From: Bosea vestrisii
GTDB lineage: Bacteria > Pseudomonadota > Alphaproteobacteria > Rhizobiales > Beijerinckiaceae
DNA length: 64,000 nucleotides
NCBI RefSeq assembly: GCF_030144325.1
Contig: NZ_CP126307.1
Coordinates: 5,608,001-5,672,000 of the forward strand
Direction: 5' to 3'
Of this stretch, positions 8,001 through 16,306 are shown piece by piece. Position 1 is the stretch's first letter. Every line of letters begins with the position of its first letter. The notes beneath the pieces were generated by a model, which worked only from the letters and a program-made list of their open reading frames with translations, was not told the DNA's origin and did no database searches. The translations under genes and the position numbers were made by a program.

Positions 8001-9824
8001 TCAGGCTGGTTCGGCCTGCCGCTCGGGCCTGTAGAGGGCCTCGATCTCGGCGGCGTATTTCTGCGCGATGTTGGACCGGCGCACCTTCATCGTCGCCGTG
8101 ACTTCGTCATCGTCATGGTCAAGTTCCTTGACGAGGAGGTGGAAGCGCTTGAGCTGCGCCACCGGCGCGAGCTGGCTGTTGGCCTGCTCGATCTCGGCGG
8201 CCACCAGTTCACGCACCCGCGCATGTTCGGCGAGGCTGCGGAAATGGGTGAAGGGGAGGCGGTTCTCCTCGGCCCACTTCCCGACGGTCTCGCCGTCGAT
8301 CTGGATGAGGGCGGACGGGTAGCGGCGGCCGTCGGCGACGACGATGCATTCCTTGATGAAGGCGCTGCCCTTCACCGTGTTCTCGATCTCCGAGGGGCTG
8401 AGATTCTTGCCGCCCGCGGTGATCATGATGTCCTTCAGCCGGTCGACGATCCGGACCTGCCCGCCCTCGATCACGGCGACGTCGCCGGTGTGGAGCCAGC
8501 CGTCGCGCAGCACGCCTGCCGTCGCCTCGGGATTGCGGAAATAGCCCTCGAAGACGATGTCGCCGCGCAGCAGGAGCTCGCCCTGCTCGCCGAGCTTGGC
8601 CTCGGCGCCTGCCACGGCCTCGCCGACCGAGCCGGGGATGAGGTGTTCAAGGCGCTGGCCGGTCGCCATGCCGGAGGTCTCGGTCAACCCGTAGACCTCG
8701 ACCAGCGGCACGCCGAGCGTGCGGAAGAACTGGACGATGCGCGGCGGGATCGGCGCTGCGCCGGTGAGCGCGACCTTCGCCTTGCGCAGGCCGATGAAGT
8801 TCTGCAGCGGGCGGAAGATGACGAGGTGGTAGAACAGCGCCAGCGCTTTTTCGCGCAGGCTGCGCGCGGCCCTGGGCTTGGTGGCGAAGGGCTCGCAGGC
8901 GGCAAGGCCGGCCTCGAACAGGCGCCTGCGCCAGCCGCCGGCCTCCATCAGCTTGATGTGGATCGATGCGTGCAGCTTCTCCCAGATCCGCGGCACGCCG
9001 AGGAAGAGCGTCGGCGCGATCTCGCGCAGGTCTTCCTGCACGGTCCGGAGCGACTCGCCGAAGGAGACGCAGGCGCCGGAATAGATCGGCGCCATCGTGC
9101 TCAGCATCTGCTCGGCGACATGGCAGAGCGGCAGATAGGACAGGTTGGTCGTCGTGGCGTCATAGCCGAGCCGCTCGACCACGCCAGCGGCTTGGGCGCG
9201 CATGTTGCGATAGCTCAGCATTGCGCCCTTGGGCTTGCCGGTCGAGCCGGAGGTGTAGACCATCAGGCCGACATCGGCCTGCGTCTGCGCGGCGAGGCAG
9301 GCCTCGACCAGCCCGGGATGCGCGGTCTCGTGCTCGGCGCCGAGGCGCAGCACCTCGGCGAAGGCGACGACCAGCTCGGAGGCATAGCCCCTCAATCCCT
9401 TGGGATCGATCACCACGATGCGCTTCAGCTGCGGCAGCTCCGCCAGCCGCTCCAGCACCTTGTCGGTCTGCTCCTGGTCCTCGCAGACCACGATCTCGAC
9501 CTGCGCATGGCCGAGCACATAGGCGACCTCATTGGCCGGGCTCGTCGCATAGACCCCGACCGCAACGGCGCTGACCATGCCGGCGCCGAGCTGGGCGACG
9601 ACCCATTCGGCCCGGTTCTCGGAGAGGATGCCGACATGGCCGCCTTCGCCCAGCCCGAGCGCGCGCAGGCCGAGGCCGAAATGGCGGGCGCGGCGGTCGT
9701 ACTGCGCCCAGCTGATCGGCAGCCAGATGCCGAAATCCTTCTGCCTGAGCGCGATACGCTCCGGCATCGTCCGCGCATTCTCGCGCAGCATCTGCGGCAA
9801 GGTGAGATTGGGGAGCTCGCGCAT
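8001..9824 (-). CDS. AMP-dependent synthetase / long-chain acyl-CoA ligase
   Basis: Adenylate-forming ligase of about 607 residues that activates a carboxylic acid to its CoA thioester. The P-loop motif YTSGSTGKPKG lies near residue 185, the VEVYGLTETSG motif near 365 and the D-loop GWLHTGDVAVI near 430. The lid motif GGKNLSPSEIE follows near 465. The sequence resembles FadD15-like and Liv-operon-associated ligases. The start is uncertain: GTG 9839 and ATG 9833 are possible, but GAGG lies 9 nt before ATG 9824. It sits directly after livF, which supports activation of the acid imported by the transporter. Confidence 0.88.
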   Translation of the reverse strand: MRELPNLTLPQMLRENARTMPERIALRQKDFGIWLPISWAQYDRRARHFGLGLRALGLGEGGHVGILSENRAEWVVAQLGAGMVSAVAVGVYATSPANEVAYVLGHAQVEIVVCEDQEQTDKVLERLAELPQLKRIVVIDPKGLRGYASELVVAFAEVLRLGAEHETAHPGLVEACLAAQTQADVGLMVYTSGSTGKPKGAMLSYRNMRAQAAGVVERLGYDATTTNLSYLPLCHVAEQMLSTMAPIYSGACVSFGESLRTVQEDLREIAPTLFLGVPRIWEKLHASIHIKLMEAGGWRRRLFEAGLAACEPFATKPRAARSLREKALALFYHLVIFRPLQNFIGLRKAKVALTGAAPIPPRIVQFFRTLGVPLVEVYGLTETSGMATGQRLEHLIPGSVGEAVAGAEAKLGEQGELLLRGDIVFEGYFRNPEATAGVLRDGWLHTGDVAVIEGGQVRIVDRLKDIMITAGGKNLSPSEIENTVKGSAFIKECIVVADGRRYPSALIQIDGETVGKWAEENRLPFTHFRSLAEHARVRELVAAEIEQANSQLAPVAQLKRFHLLVKELDHDDDEVTATMKVRRSNIAQKYAAEIEALYRPERQAEPA

Positions 9825-9835
9825 CGCTGCCATCC

Positions 9836-10645
9836 TCACGAGAGCCAGCGCTTGCGGCGCTTGTAGTGCTTGATGTCGCGATAGCTGCGCTCACCCCCAG
9901 CGCCGCCGAGGCCGAGATAGAATTCGCGCACATCCTGATCGCGCATCAGCTTCTCGACCGGGCCATCGATCACGACCTTGCCCATTTCGAGGATGTAGCC
10001 GTAATTCGCGACCGCGAAGGCGACCGCGGCGTTCTGCTCGACCAGCAGCATCGAGACCTTCTGCTCGGCATTGATGCGGGCGATGATCGCGAAGATCTCC
10101 TCGACCAGCTTGGGCGCGAGGCCGAGCGAGGGCTCGTCGAGCAGGATCAGCGAGGGCCGCGCGATCAGCGCCCGTCCGATCGCCAGCATCTGCTGCTCGC
10201 CGCCGGAGAGATAGCCGGCCAGCCCCTTGCGGCGCTCGTGCAGCCTTGGGAAGTAGCTGTAGACCAGGTCGAAATCGGCGGCGGGCAGCTTGCGCCCGGT
10301 CAGTGCGAAGGTCGCGGCGGTGAGGTTCTCCTCGACCGTCAGGTCTTCGAAGATCCGCCGCCCTTCCATGACGTGGAACAGGCCGCGCCGGACGAGCCCA
10401 TGCGGGGTCAGGCTGGCGATGTCGTCGCCGCGGAAGCGGATGGCGCCGGCGGTGACGTCGCCATCCTCGAGCGAGAGCAGGTTCGACACCGCCTTCAGCA
10501 GGGTCGACTTGCCGGCGCCGTTCGAGCCGAGGAGGGCGACGATCTCGCCCTCCGGCACTTGCAGCGACAGCCCGCGCAGCACCTGCACGGTCCGGTTATA
10601 GACTACCTCGACATTGTTGACGTCGAGCACCGCGGGACCGGCCAT
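9836..10645 (-). CDS. livF: Liv-type ABC transporter ATP-binding protein (LivF)
   Basis: Second ATPase subunit of a branched-chain-amino-acid-type (HAAT) importer, 269 residues. Walker A is GSNGAGKST (about residues 39-47), the signature is YLSGGEQQMLAIGRAL and Walker B is LILLDEPSLGLAPK. The last of these is characteristic of LivF. It has a C-terminal extension rich in Lys and Arg (YRDIKHYKRRKRWLS) that is unusual for E. coli LivF but common in Liv paralogues linked to acyl-CoA genes. It lies between the binding protein and the acyl-CoA ligase. Confidence 0.9.
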   Translation of the reverse strand: MAGPAVLDVNNVEVVYNRTVQVLRGLSLQVPEGEIVALLGSNGAGKSTLLKAVSNLLSLEDGDVTAGAIRFRGDDIASLTPHGLVRRGLFHVMEGRRIFEDLTVEENLTAATFALTGRKLPAADFDLVYSYFPRLHERRKGLAGYLSGGEQQMLAIGRALIARPSLILLDEPSLGLAPKLVEEIFAIIARINAEQKVSMLLVEQNAAVAFAVANYGYILEMGKVVIDGPVEKLMRDQDVREFYLGLGGAGGERSYRDIKHYKRRKRWLS

Positions 10646-10675
10646 GACCTCTAGCCCTTCATCCGGCAGTTGCCA

Positions 10676-11860
10676 TCACAGCTTGATCCAGTCGGAAGCC
10701 GGCTGCATCTGCTTGGCCTTGGCGTCGAAGCGGTAGATGCGCCCGACCGGCACGGAATTGCCGGGGATCGAGATCGGCACGCCGAACAGCCCGCCGGTGT
10801 CGAAATCCTTGATGCTGTTGAGTCCGGCCTTGAGGTTGACGCCGGTCAGTTCCTTGCCGGCGTCGAGGGTGCGCTTCACCGCTTCGGTCATCAGCATGGC
10901 GGTGACGAAGCCCTGCAGGTAGCCGGTCGACTGGTATTCGGGGCGCATTTGCCGGATCTTCTCCAGCATCGGCGCGGTGCCTTCCTTGTCGTAGTAGTAG
11001 CGGTAGGGCATCACGCCCATGAAGCCGTCGGCAGCGTCGCCCATGCGCTGCACGGTTGAGTTGTCCATGGTCCAGAACGTGCCCATGAACTGGCTCTTCA
11101 TGCCCATCTGCTTCGCCTGCGCCACGAATTCCGGGATCGGCGCCAGCACATAGCCGTGGAAGATCGTGAAGTCGGGATTGGCGCGGCGTAGCTTCAGCAC
11201 CTCGGTCGAGACGTCGACGCTACCCGGCGGGGTCACGATCTTCTCGACGACGCTGAGCTTCAGCTCCTTGGCGACCGCCTCGCTCGGCACGATCGGGTCG
11301 CGCCCGAACTCACTGTCGGAATAGACGAAGGCGACGCGGGCGCCGGGCTTCTCCTTGGCGATGTAGCGCAAGAGGATGCCGAACATCTCGGTGTAGTCGG
11401 GCCCGGCCATGAACTGCAGTGGGAACTTCTTGGGGTCGTTGAGCTCGGTCGCGAAGGAGGCGCCCGCCATGATCATGCTGCCGCGCCGGTCGAGCTCGGG
11501 ATTGATCGTCTTCGAGAAGCCAGTCGAGTCGCCGTAATAGAGCGAGACCTTCTCCTGGCTGGTGATCTTGTTGAAGGCGGCGACCGAGGCGTCGACCTTG
11601 TAGGCGGTGTCCTCGGCGACGTATTTGATCTTGCGGCCCTTGATGCCGCCGCCATCGTTCAGGATCTTGAGATAGTCCTGGATGCCGGCATGGATGCCGA
11701 CGCCGGCGAAGGCGAAGACGCCGGTCAGCGGGATCGAGCCGCCGAGCACGATGTCGCCACCGTCCTGCGCCGCGAGCGGCCTAACGCTGAGCGCCAGTCC
11801 GCCGGCAAGCGCTGCGGTGCCGGCGAGAAGCTGGCGCCTGTCGAGTCTCGTATTCGTCAT
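10676..11860 (-). CDS. Liv-type ABC transporter substrate-binding protein
   Basis: Periplasmic receptor of 394 residues in the Peripla_BP_6/LivK family. The N-terminus LDRRQLLAGTAALAGG resembles a Tat signal and cleavage is predicted after LAAQ or just before it. The mature domain starts IVLGGSIPLTGVFAFAGVG, the typical first strand and ligand loop of this fold. Its position inside an operon with acyl-CoA ligase, thiolase and enoyl-CoA hydratase suggests that the ligand is a carboxylic or aromatic acid rather than leucine. The true ligand cannot be read from sequence. Confidence 0.88.
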   Translation of the reverse strand: MTNTRLDRRQLLAGTAALAGGLALSVRPLAAQDGGDIVLGGSIPLTGVFAFAGVGIHAGIQDYLKILNDGGGIKGRKIKYVAEDTAYKVDASVAAFNKITSQEKVSLYYGDSTGFSKTINPELDRRGSMIMAGASFATELNDPKKFPLQFMAGPDYTEMFGILLRYIAKEKPGARVAFVYSDSEFGRDPIVPSEAVAKELKLSVVEKIVTPPGSVDVSTEVLKLRRANPDFTIFHGYVLAPIPEFVAQAKQMGMKSQFMGTFWTMDNSTVQRMGDAADGFMGVMPYRYYYDKEGTAPMLEKIRQMRPEYQSTGYLQGFVTAMLMTEAVKRTLDAGKELTGVNLKAGLNSIKDFDTGGLFGVPISIPGNSVPVGRIYRFDAKAKQMQPASDWIKL

Positions 11861-11914
11861 CTCATCCTCCCCAAGGTTTGACTGCTCTTGCCGGCAGCCG
11901 TTTCGGCGAAATGC

Positions 11915-12955
11915 TCAGGTCCTGAACGGCCAGAGATGAAAGAAGCGCCGCAGGCGCCGCCAGATTTCGGCGAGGCCGCGCGGCTCGAAGACCAGGAATC
12001 CGACGATCAGCCCGCCGAAGACGATGGTGCGCACCGGCGCCAGCGCCGCCAGCGCATCCGGATAGATCGGCGTCGCCCAGTTCGCGACGAATTTCAGCAG
12101 CTCCGGCACCAGCGTCATGAAAACCGCGCCGAGGATGCCGCCGAGGATCGTGCCCATCCCGCCGACGATGATCGCGGCGAGATAGAAGATCGAATTGACC
12201 AGCGGGAAGCTTTCCGGCGTGACGACGCGGAAGAAATAGGCCCAGAGCCCCCCGGCGAGGCCGGCATAGAAGGACGAGATCGCAAAGCTCGTCAGCTTGT
12301 AGCGCAGCAGCGGAATGCCGAGCACCTCGGCCGAGATGTCGCGGTCGCGGATGGCGATGAGGGCCCGGCCGATCCTGGTGCGCAGCAGGTTGGCCGCGCC
12401 GAGCACCATCAGGCAGGTCACCGGCATGATCAGCCAGTAGAGCGAGAAGGGCTGGTCGAGCGTCAGCCCGAACAGGCGTGCCGGCGGCATCGACAGGCCG
12501 CGCGACTCGCCCGTCAGCGACCAGTGCGCGAACAGGAAATGCAGGATGACCGAGGCCGCGATGGTCGCGATGGCGAGATAGAGCCCCTTCACCTTGAGGC
12601 TGGGAATGCCGACGAGGATGCCGATCGCCGCCGCCAGCCCGGCGCCGATCAGGAGATTGAGCGCGAAGGGCGTGCCGAGCCGGATTTCCAGCACCGCGAC
12701 GGCATAGGCGCCGACGCTCATGAAGGCGGCCTGGCCGAGGCTGACGAGGCCGGTATAGCCGGTAAGCAGGTTGAGGCCCGTCGCGCTCGCGACGTTGATC
12801 GCGCAGAGGCAGGCCAGGAAGAGCCAGTACGGGCTGGCAACGAAGGGAAAAGCGATAGCGCAAAGCGCCAGCAGCACCAGCAGGACGCGCTGCACCGGCG
12901 TGTCGAACAGCGCCTCGTCGGCGGCATAGCTGGTCTTGAGCGTGCCGATCCGCAT
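11915..12955 (-). CDS. livM: Liv-type ABC transporter permease (LivM)
   Basis: Inner-membrane permease subunit of 346 residues. About nine hydrophobic segments are visible, with the conserved LivM region LLTGYTGLVSLGQAAFMSVGAY near residue 65. The cytoplasmic ATPase-contact segment LIAIRDRDISAEVLGI is also present. It is 3 nt downstream of the livH stop and upstream of the receptor gene, consistent with one transcript. Substrate is unknown. Confidence 0.92.
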   Translation of the reverse strand: MRIGTLKTSYAADEALFDTPVQRVLLVLLALCAIAFPFVASPYWLFLACLCAINVASATGLNLLTGYTGLVSLGQAAFMSVGAYAVAVLEIRLGTPFALNLLIGAGLAAAIGILVGIPSLKVKGLYLAIATIAASVILHFLFAHWSLTGESRGLSMPPARLFGLTLDQPFSLYWLIMPVTCLMVLGAANLLRTRIGRALIAIRDRDISAEVLGIPLLRYKLTSFAISSFYAGLAGGLWAYFFRVVTPESFPLVNSIFYLAAIIVGGMGTILGGILGAVFMTLVPELLKFVANWATPIYPDALAALAPVRTIVFGGLIVGFLVFEPRGLAEIWRRLRRFFHLWPFRT

Positions 12956-12958
12956 GGC

Positions 12959-13837
12959 TCAGAGCCTCTCGATCTCATGCGTGCCGAACAGTCCGTAGGG
13001 ACAGACCATCAGCAAGACGAGCAGCAGCGCGAAGGTGACGACCAGCTTGAATTCGCCGCCGAGAAAGGCACCGGCGAGCGCCTCGACCAGCCCGATCAGC
13101 AGGCCGCCGACCAGCGCGCCGGCGATCGAGTCGAGTCCGCCGATGATCACCACGACGAGGACCGAGAGGCCGAACACGCCCATGGTCGGCGATATCCCGC
13201 CGATCGCTCCGATCAGCACGCCGGCGCCGGCGGCAGTGGCGCAGGCGAGGATCCAGGCGACCGAGAAGACGCGCGGGACATCGATGCCGACCGAATAGGC
13301 CGCGCCCTGATCGGCCGCCGTCGCCTTTAGCGCGACGCCGCCGCGCGAGAAGCGGAATAAAGCGAGGAAAAGCCCGATCACCACCGCCGCGGCGACGAAG
13401 CCGATCGCGACCTTCGGCGCGAGATAGGCCTCGCCGATGAAGACGGGCGTCGACGGCATGAACTCGGGCAGGCGCAACGGGTCGGCGCCCCAGCAAAGTT
13501 GCACCACGCCGGCCAGGATCGAGCCGAGGCCGATCGTGACCATGAACACCGAGATCGGGCTCTCGCCCAGCATTGGCCGGATCAGGGCGCGCTCGACCAG
13601 CCAGCCGAAGGCGCCACCGGCGGCGATGGCGAGCGGCAGGGCGAGCCAGGGCGAGAGCCCGAGCCCGGCCGCAAAGCCGAGGAAGGCATAGCCACCGAGC
13701 ATCAGGATCTCGCCGATGGCGAGGTTCACCACGCGCGTCGCCTTATAGATCAGCACGAAGGCGACGCCGGTCAGCGCGTAAAGCGCACCGGCGCCGAGGC
13801 CGGCGAGGGTGACCTCAGCGAGGAAGAGGGTGTCCAT
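12959..13837 (-). CDS. livH: Liv-type ABC transporter permease (LivH)
   Basis: Inner-membrane permease of 292 residues. It begins MDTLFLAEVTLAGLGAGALY and carries the conserved NLAIGEILMLGGYAF segment and the ATPase-contact loop GVALKATAADQGAAYSVGID. The start at 13837 overlaps the livG stop by one base (TGATG), indicating translational coupling. A longer upstream reading in the same frame runs antisense-like through livG and is discarded. Confidence 0.9.
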   Translation of the reverse strand: MDTLFLAEVTLAGLGAGALYALTGVAFVLIYKATRVVNLAIGEILMLGGYAFLGFAAGLGLSPWLALPLAIAAGGAFGWLVERALIRPMLGESPISVFMVTIGLGSILAGVVQLCWGADPLRLPEFMPSTPVFIGEAYLAPKVAIGFVAAAVVIGLFLALFRFSRGGVALKATAADQGAAYSVGIDVPRVFSVAWILACATAAGAGVLIGAIGGISPTMGVFGLSVLVVVIIGGLDSIAGALVGGLLIGLVEALAGAFLGGEFKLVVTFALLLVLLMVCPYGLFGTHEIERL

Positions 13838-14652
13838 CACGCCGCCTCCGCCTTGATCCGGCGCGCGATCGCGCCGACATCGCCGGAGCCGAGATAGGCG
13901 GCGACCACCGCCTCGTTGCCCTGCATGTCGCGCGGCGTGCCGCTGGCGATGACCTGGCCGAAATTCAGCACCACGACATGGTCGGAGATATCCATCACCA
14001 TGCCCATGTCGTGCTCGACCATCAGGATGGTGACGCCCCATTCCTCCTTCACGTCGAGGATGAAGCGGGCCATGTCCTCGGTCTCCTCGCGGTTCATCCC
14101 GGCGACCGGCTCGTCGAGCATCAGGATGCGCGGGCGCATGGCGAGAGCCCGCGCCAGCTCGACGCGCTTCTGCAGTCCGTAGGAGAGCGTGCCGACCGAG
14201 GCGTTGCGGATGTGCTGGATCTCGAGGAAATCGATGATGCGCTCCTCGATCTCGGCCCGCAGCTCCAGCTCCTCCTTCTGGGCGCGGCCCCAATAGAACA
14301 GCGCGTCGAGTACGCCGGTGCGCATATGGGCGTGGCGGCCGAGCTTGATGTTGTCGAGCACGGTCATGCCGCGGAACAGCGCGATGTTCTGGAAGGTGCG
14401 GGCGAGGCCGCGTGCGGCGCGCTGCGGCGCGCGCACGCCCTCCAAGCTCTCGCTGGCAAAGCAGATGGTGCCGGCCTGCGGCCGGTAGAAGCCCGAGATC
14501 GTGTTGAACAGCGAGGTCTTGCCGGCGCCGTTCGGGCCGATCACGGCGGTGATCGCGCCCTCCGGCACCGTGAACGAGACGTCGCTGAGGGCGCGCACCC
14601 CGCCGAAGGCGAGCGAGACGCCCGACACCTCCAGAATGGGCGAAGCTGCCAT
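13837..14652 (-). CDS. livG: Liv-type ABC transporter ATP-binding protein (LivG)
   Basis: First ATPase subunit of the importer, 271 residues. Walker A is GPNGAGKTS (about 39-47), followed by the LivG-specific FNTISGFYRPQAGTI and ARTFQNIALF. The signature is LSYGLQKRVELARAL, a known LivG variant of LSGGQ, and Walker B is ILMLDEPVAGMN. The start at 14652 lies 1 nt after the enoyl-CoA hydratase stop. Together with LivF, LivH, LivM and the receptor it completes an importer. Confidence 0.92.
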   Translation of the reverse strand: MAASPILEVSGVSLAFGGVRALSDVSFTVPEGAITAVIGPNGAGKTSLFNTISGFYRPQAGTICFASESLEGVRAPQRAARGLARTFQNIALFRGMTVLDNIKLGRHAHMRTGVLDALFYWGRAQKEELELRAEIEERIIDFLEIQHIRNASVGTLSYGLQKRVELARALAMRPRILMLDEPVAGMNREETEDMARFILDVKEEWGVTILMVEHDMGMVMDISDHVVVLNFGQVIASGTPRDMQGNEAVVAAYLGSGDVGAIARRIKAEAA

Positions 14653-14653
14653 C

Positions 14654-15442
14654 TCAACGCCCCTCGAACTGCGGCGACCGCTTGGCCAGGAAGGCCTGCG
14701 CACCTTCCCTGAAGTCGGCCGTCCGCGTGCCGGCGAGGAAAGCCTCGCGCTCGAGATCGAGCTGGGCGGAGAGGTCGTTGCCGAGCGAGCGGCCGACGAG
14801 ATGCTTGATCCGGGCATAGGCCGCCGTCGGTCCCTGCGCGAGCCGGCGTGCCAGCGACGCCGCTTCGGACTGCAGCGAAGCGGCAGGCACCACGCGGTTG
14901 ACCAGTCCGAGCGCCAGCGCGCCGGCGGCATCGACCGGCTCGGCCAGCAAGGCGAGTTCGAGCGCCTTGCGCGCGCCCACGAGTCTAGGCAGCCGGTAGG
15001 TCGCCGAGCCGTCGGGAGAGGCGCCGATGCGCGAATAGGCCATGGTGAAGACGGCATCATCAGCCGCGATGCAGAGATCGCAGGCCAAGGCGAGGCTGAA
15101 CCCGGCCCCGGCGACTGGCCCCTGCACCGCAGCGAGTGTCGGCAGCTTCAACGCGTCCAGCGCACGCAAGGCAGCATGAAACGGGTCGATGATCGCCTCG
15201 ACCGCGGCTGCCGGGTCTTCCACGGCGAAGCGGGCGACGTCGCCGCCGGCGCAGAAGGCGCGCCCCTCGCCACGCAACAGCAGGACGCGCGCCGTGCCAT
15301 CCTGCGCGATGCGTTCGATCGCATCTGCAAGGCTGCGCGCCATGTGCGGGTCGATCGCGTTGAGCACGCGCGGACGATTGAGCGTGACGGTGGCGACGGC
15401 CTGCTCGATCGTGAGCAGCACCGGGCTCTCGGCCTGGTCCAT
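14654..15442 (-). CDS. Enoyl-CoA hydratase/isomerase family protein
   Basis: Crotonase-fold enzyme of 262 residues and first gene of the Liv/acyl-CoA operon. The oxyanion-hole segments are clear: GEGRAFCAGGDV near residue 59 and GPVAGAGFSLALACD near 105. The acid at the position equivalent to Glu164 in rat hydratase appears to be replaced within SRIGASPDGSATYRLPR, where an Asp is present. The reaction may therefore be isomerisation or hydration with altered specificity. The start at 15442 follows AGGGGAAC. It likely acts on the CoA ester made by the downstream ligase. Confidence 0.85.
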   Translation of the reverse strand: MDQAESPVLLTIEQAVATVTLNRPRVLNAIDPHMARSLADAIERIAQDGTARVLLLRGEGRAFCAGGDVARFAVEDPAAAVEAIIDPFHAALRALDALKLPTLAAVQGPVAGAGFSLALACDLCIAADDAVFTMAYSRIGASPDGSATYRLPRLVGARKALELALLAEPVDAAGALALGLVNRVVPAASLQSEAASLARRLAQGPTAAYARIKHLVGRSLGNDLSAQLDLEREAFLAGTRTADFREGAQAFLAKRSPQFEGR

Positions 15443-15512
15443 GACGTTCCCCTGCGAGTCCGCGGTCGTTGGCCGCCGCGGTATCTCCAGCTCTACTCGA
15501 TATTCCTGAGCG

Positions 15513-15524
15513 TACTCGTGAGTA
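15513..15524. promoter_or_regulatory. Candidate TetR operator upstream of the Liv/acyl-CoA operon
   Basis: TACTCGTGAGTA is an interrupted palindrome (TACTC, GT, GAGTA) about 70 bp upstream of the first gene of the operon. On the minus strand it reads TTACTCACGAGTA. The size and position suit a TetR-family operator, probably for the regulator at 6145. This is inference from symmetry alone. Confidence 0.3.
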
Positions 15525-15623
15525 AGGCGAAACCGGAAAGGGAGCGCTATGCGCAATTCCGCACGACCGGGATTGTCGAAACGGAACGGCGACTTCGATC
15601 TCAGCATTGAAAAACGGGTTGCG

Positions 15624-16091
15624 TCACCTGCCCTGGGCCAGCTCCCTCAGGGCGAAGCGTGATCTGACGCGCTTGACCCCCGGCAGCTGGGTGAGGTGGC
15701 GATTGCTGAGCTGCTCGAAGGCGGCGAGGCTTTCGGTATAGATTTCCAGCATGTAGTCCCAGCCGCCCGAGGTGATGTAGCAGCGGGCGACCTCCGGGAT
15801 CGTCGAGGCCGCCTTCTCGAAATCGTCCATCGCCTGTGCGGCGGTCGATTTCAGCTGGATCTCCGAGAACGCCATGACGCTCAGGCCAAGGAGCGTGCGG
15901 TCGAGGCGGGCTTCATAGCCGACGATCACCCCCATCCGCTCCAACTCCTTGACGCGACGCAGGCAAGGCGCCGGCGAGAGGCCGATCTGCTCCGCCAGCC
16001 GGATGTTCGAGATGCGCGCGTCGCGCTTCAGCGCCTCGACGATCTTCAGATCAAGCGCATCGAGCATGACGGTCGGTCTGGAGCGGGACAT
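15624..16091 (-). CDS. Lrp/AsnC family transcriptional regulator
   Basis: Feast/famine regulator of 155 residues. The N-terminal HTH is ALDLKIVEALKRDARISNIRLAEQIGLS and continues with SPAPCLRRVKELERMGVI, the family recognition helix. The C-terminal RAM (ligand-binding) domain follows. The start at 16091 gives the normal lead into the HTH; an internal ATG nine codons on is possible. It is divergent from the deacylase/MFS/aminotransferase/SDR genes, so it most likely controls them in response to an amino acid. Confidence 0.9.
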   Translation of the reverse strand: MSRSRPTVMLDALDLKIVEALKRDARISNIRLAEQIGLSPAPCLRRVKELERMGVIVGYEARLDRTLLGLSVMAFSEIQLKSTAAQAMDDFEKAASTIPEVARCYITSGGWDYMLEIYTESLAAFEQLSNRHLTQLPGVKRVRSRFALRELAQGR

Positions 16092-16127
16092 CTCGATCGA
16101 GCCTTTCAGGGTCACCTGCCGAAACTG

Positions 16128-16149
16128 AAATTGCCCAGGTCGGCAATTT
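16128..16149. promoter_or_regulatory. Candidate Lrp/AsnC operator
   Basis: AAATTGCC (16128-16135) and GGCAATTT (16142-16149) form a perfect 8-bp inverted repeat with a 6-bp spacer, 37 bp upstream of the AsnC-family start in the divergent intergenic region. The AT-rich dyad is typical of Lrp-family sites. Autoregulation and control of the divergent operon are inferred. Confidence 0.45.
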
Positions 16150-16306
16150 TCTCTCCAAGATCGGCTCCCAGCATAAAGAATATTGCTCAATCGTGAAGTC
16201 AAACCCGTTTGCAGATGTTGTTGTTGCGCGCCGAAAGACCGAGGCTTTTTCCGCAACGACGCCGTGGCGAAAGAACGCAGCGGAGTCGGTAAAACGGGGG
16301 AATGCA

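Noticed and set aside
7986..9866. A 626-codon open frame on the plus strand opposite the acyl-CoA ligase gene
   Set aside because: Its product is rich in His, Arg, Asp and Gly with no family motif. The minus strand encodes a clear acyl-CoA ligase. Long antisense frames are expected in GC-rich DNA.
11888..13330. A 480-codon plus-strand frame opposite livM and livH
   Set aside because: The product is an Asp/Arg/Gln-rich low-complexity chain, the usual antisense shadow of hydrophobic permeases.
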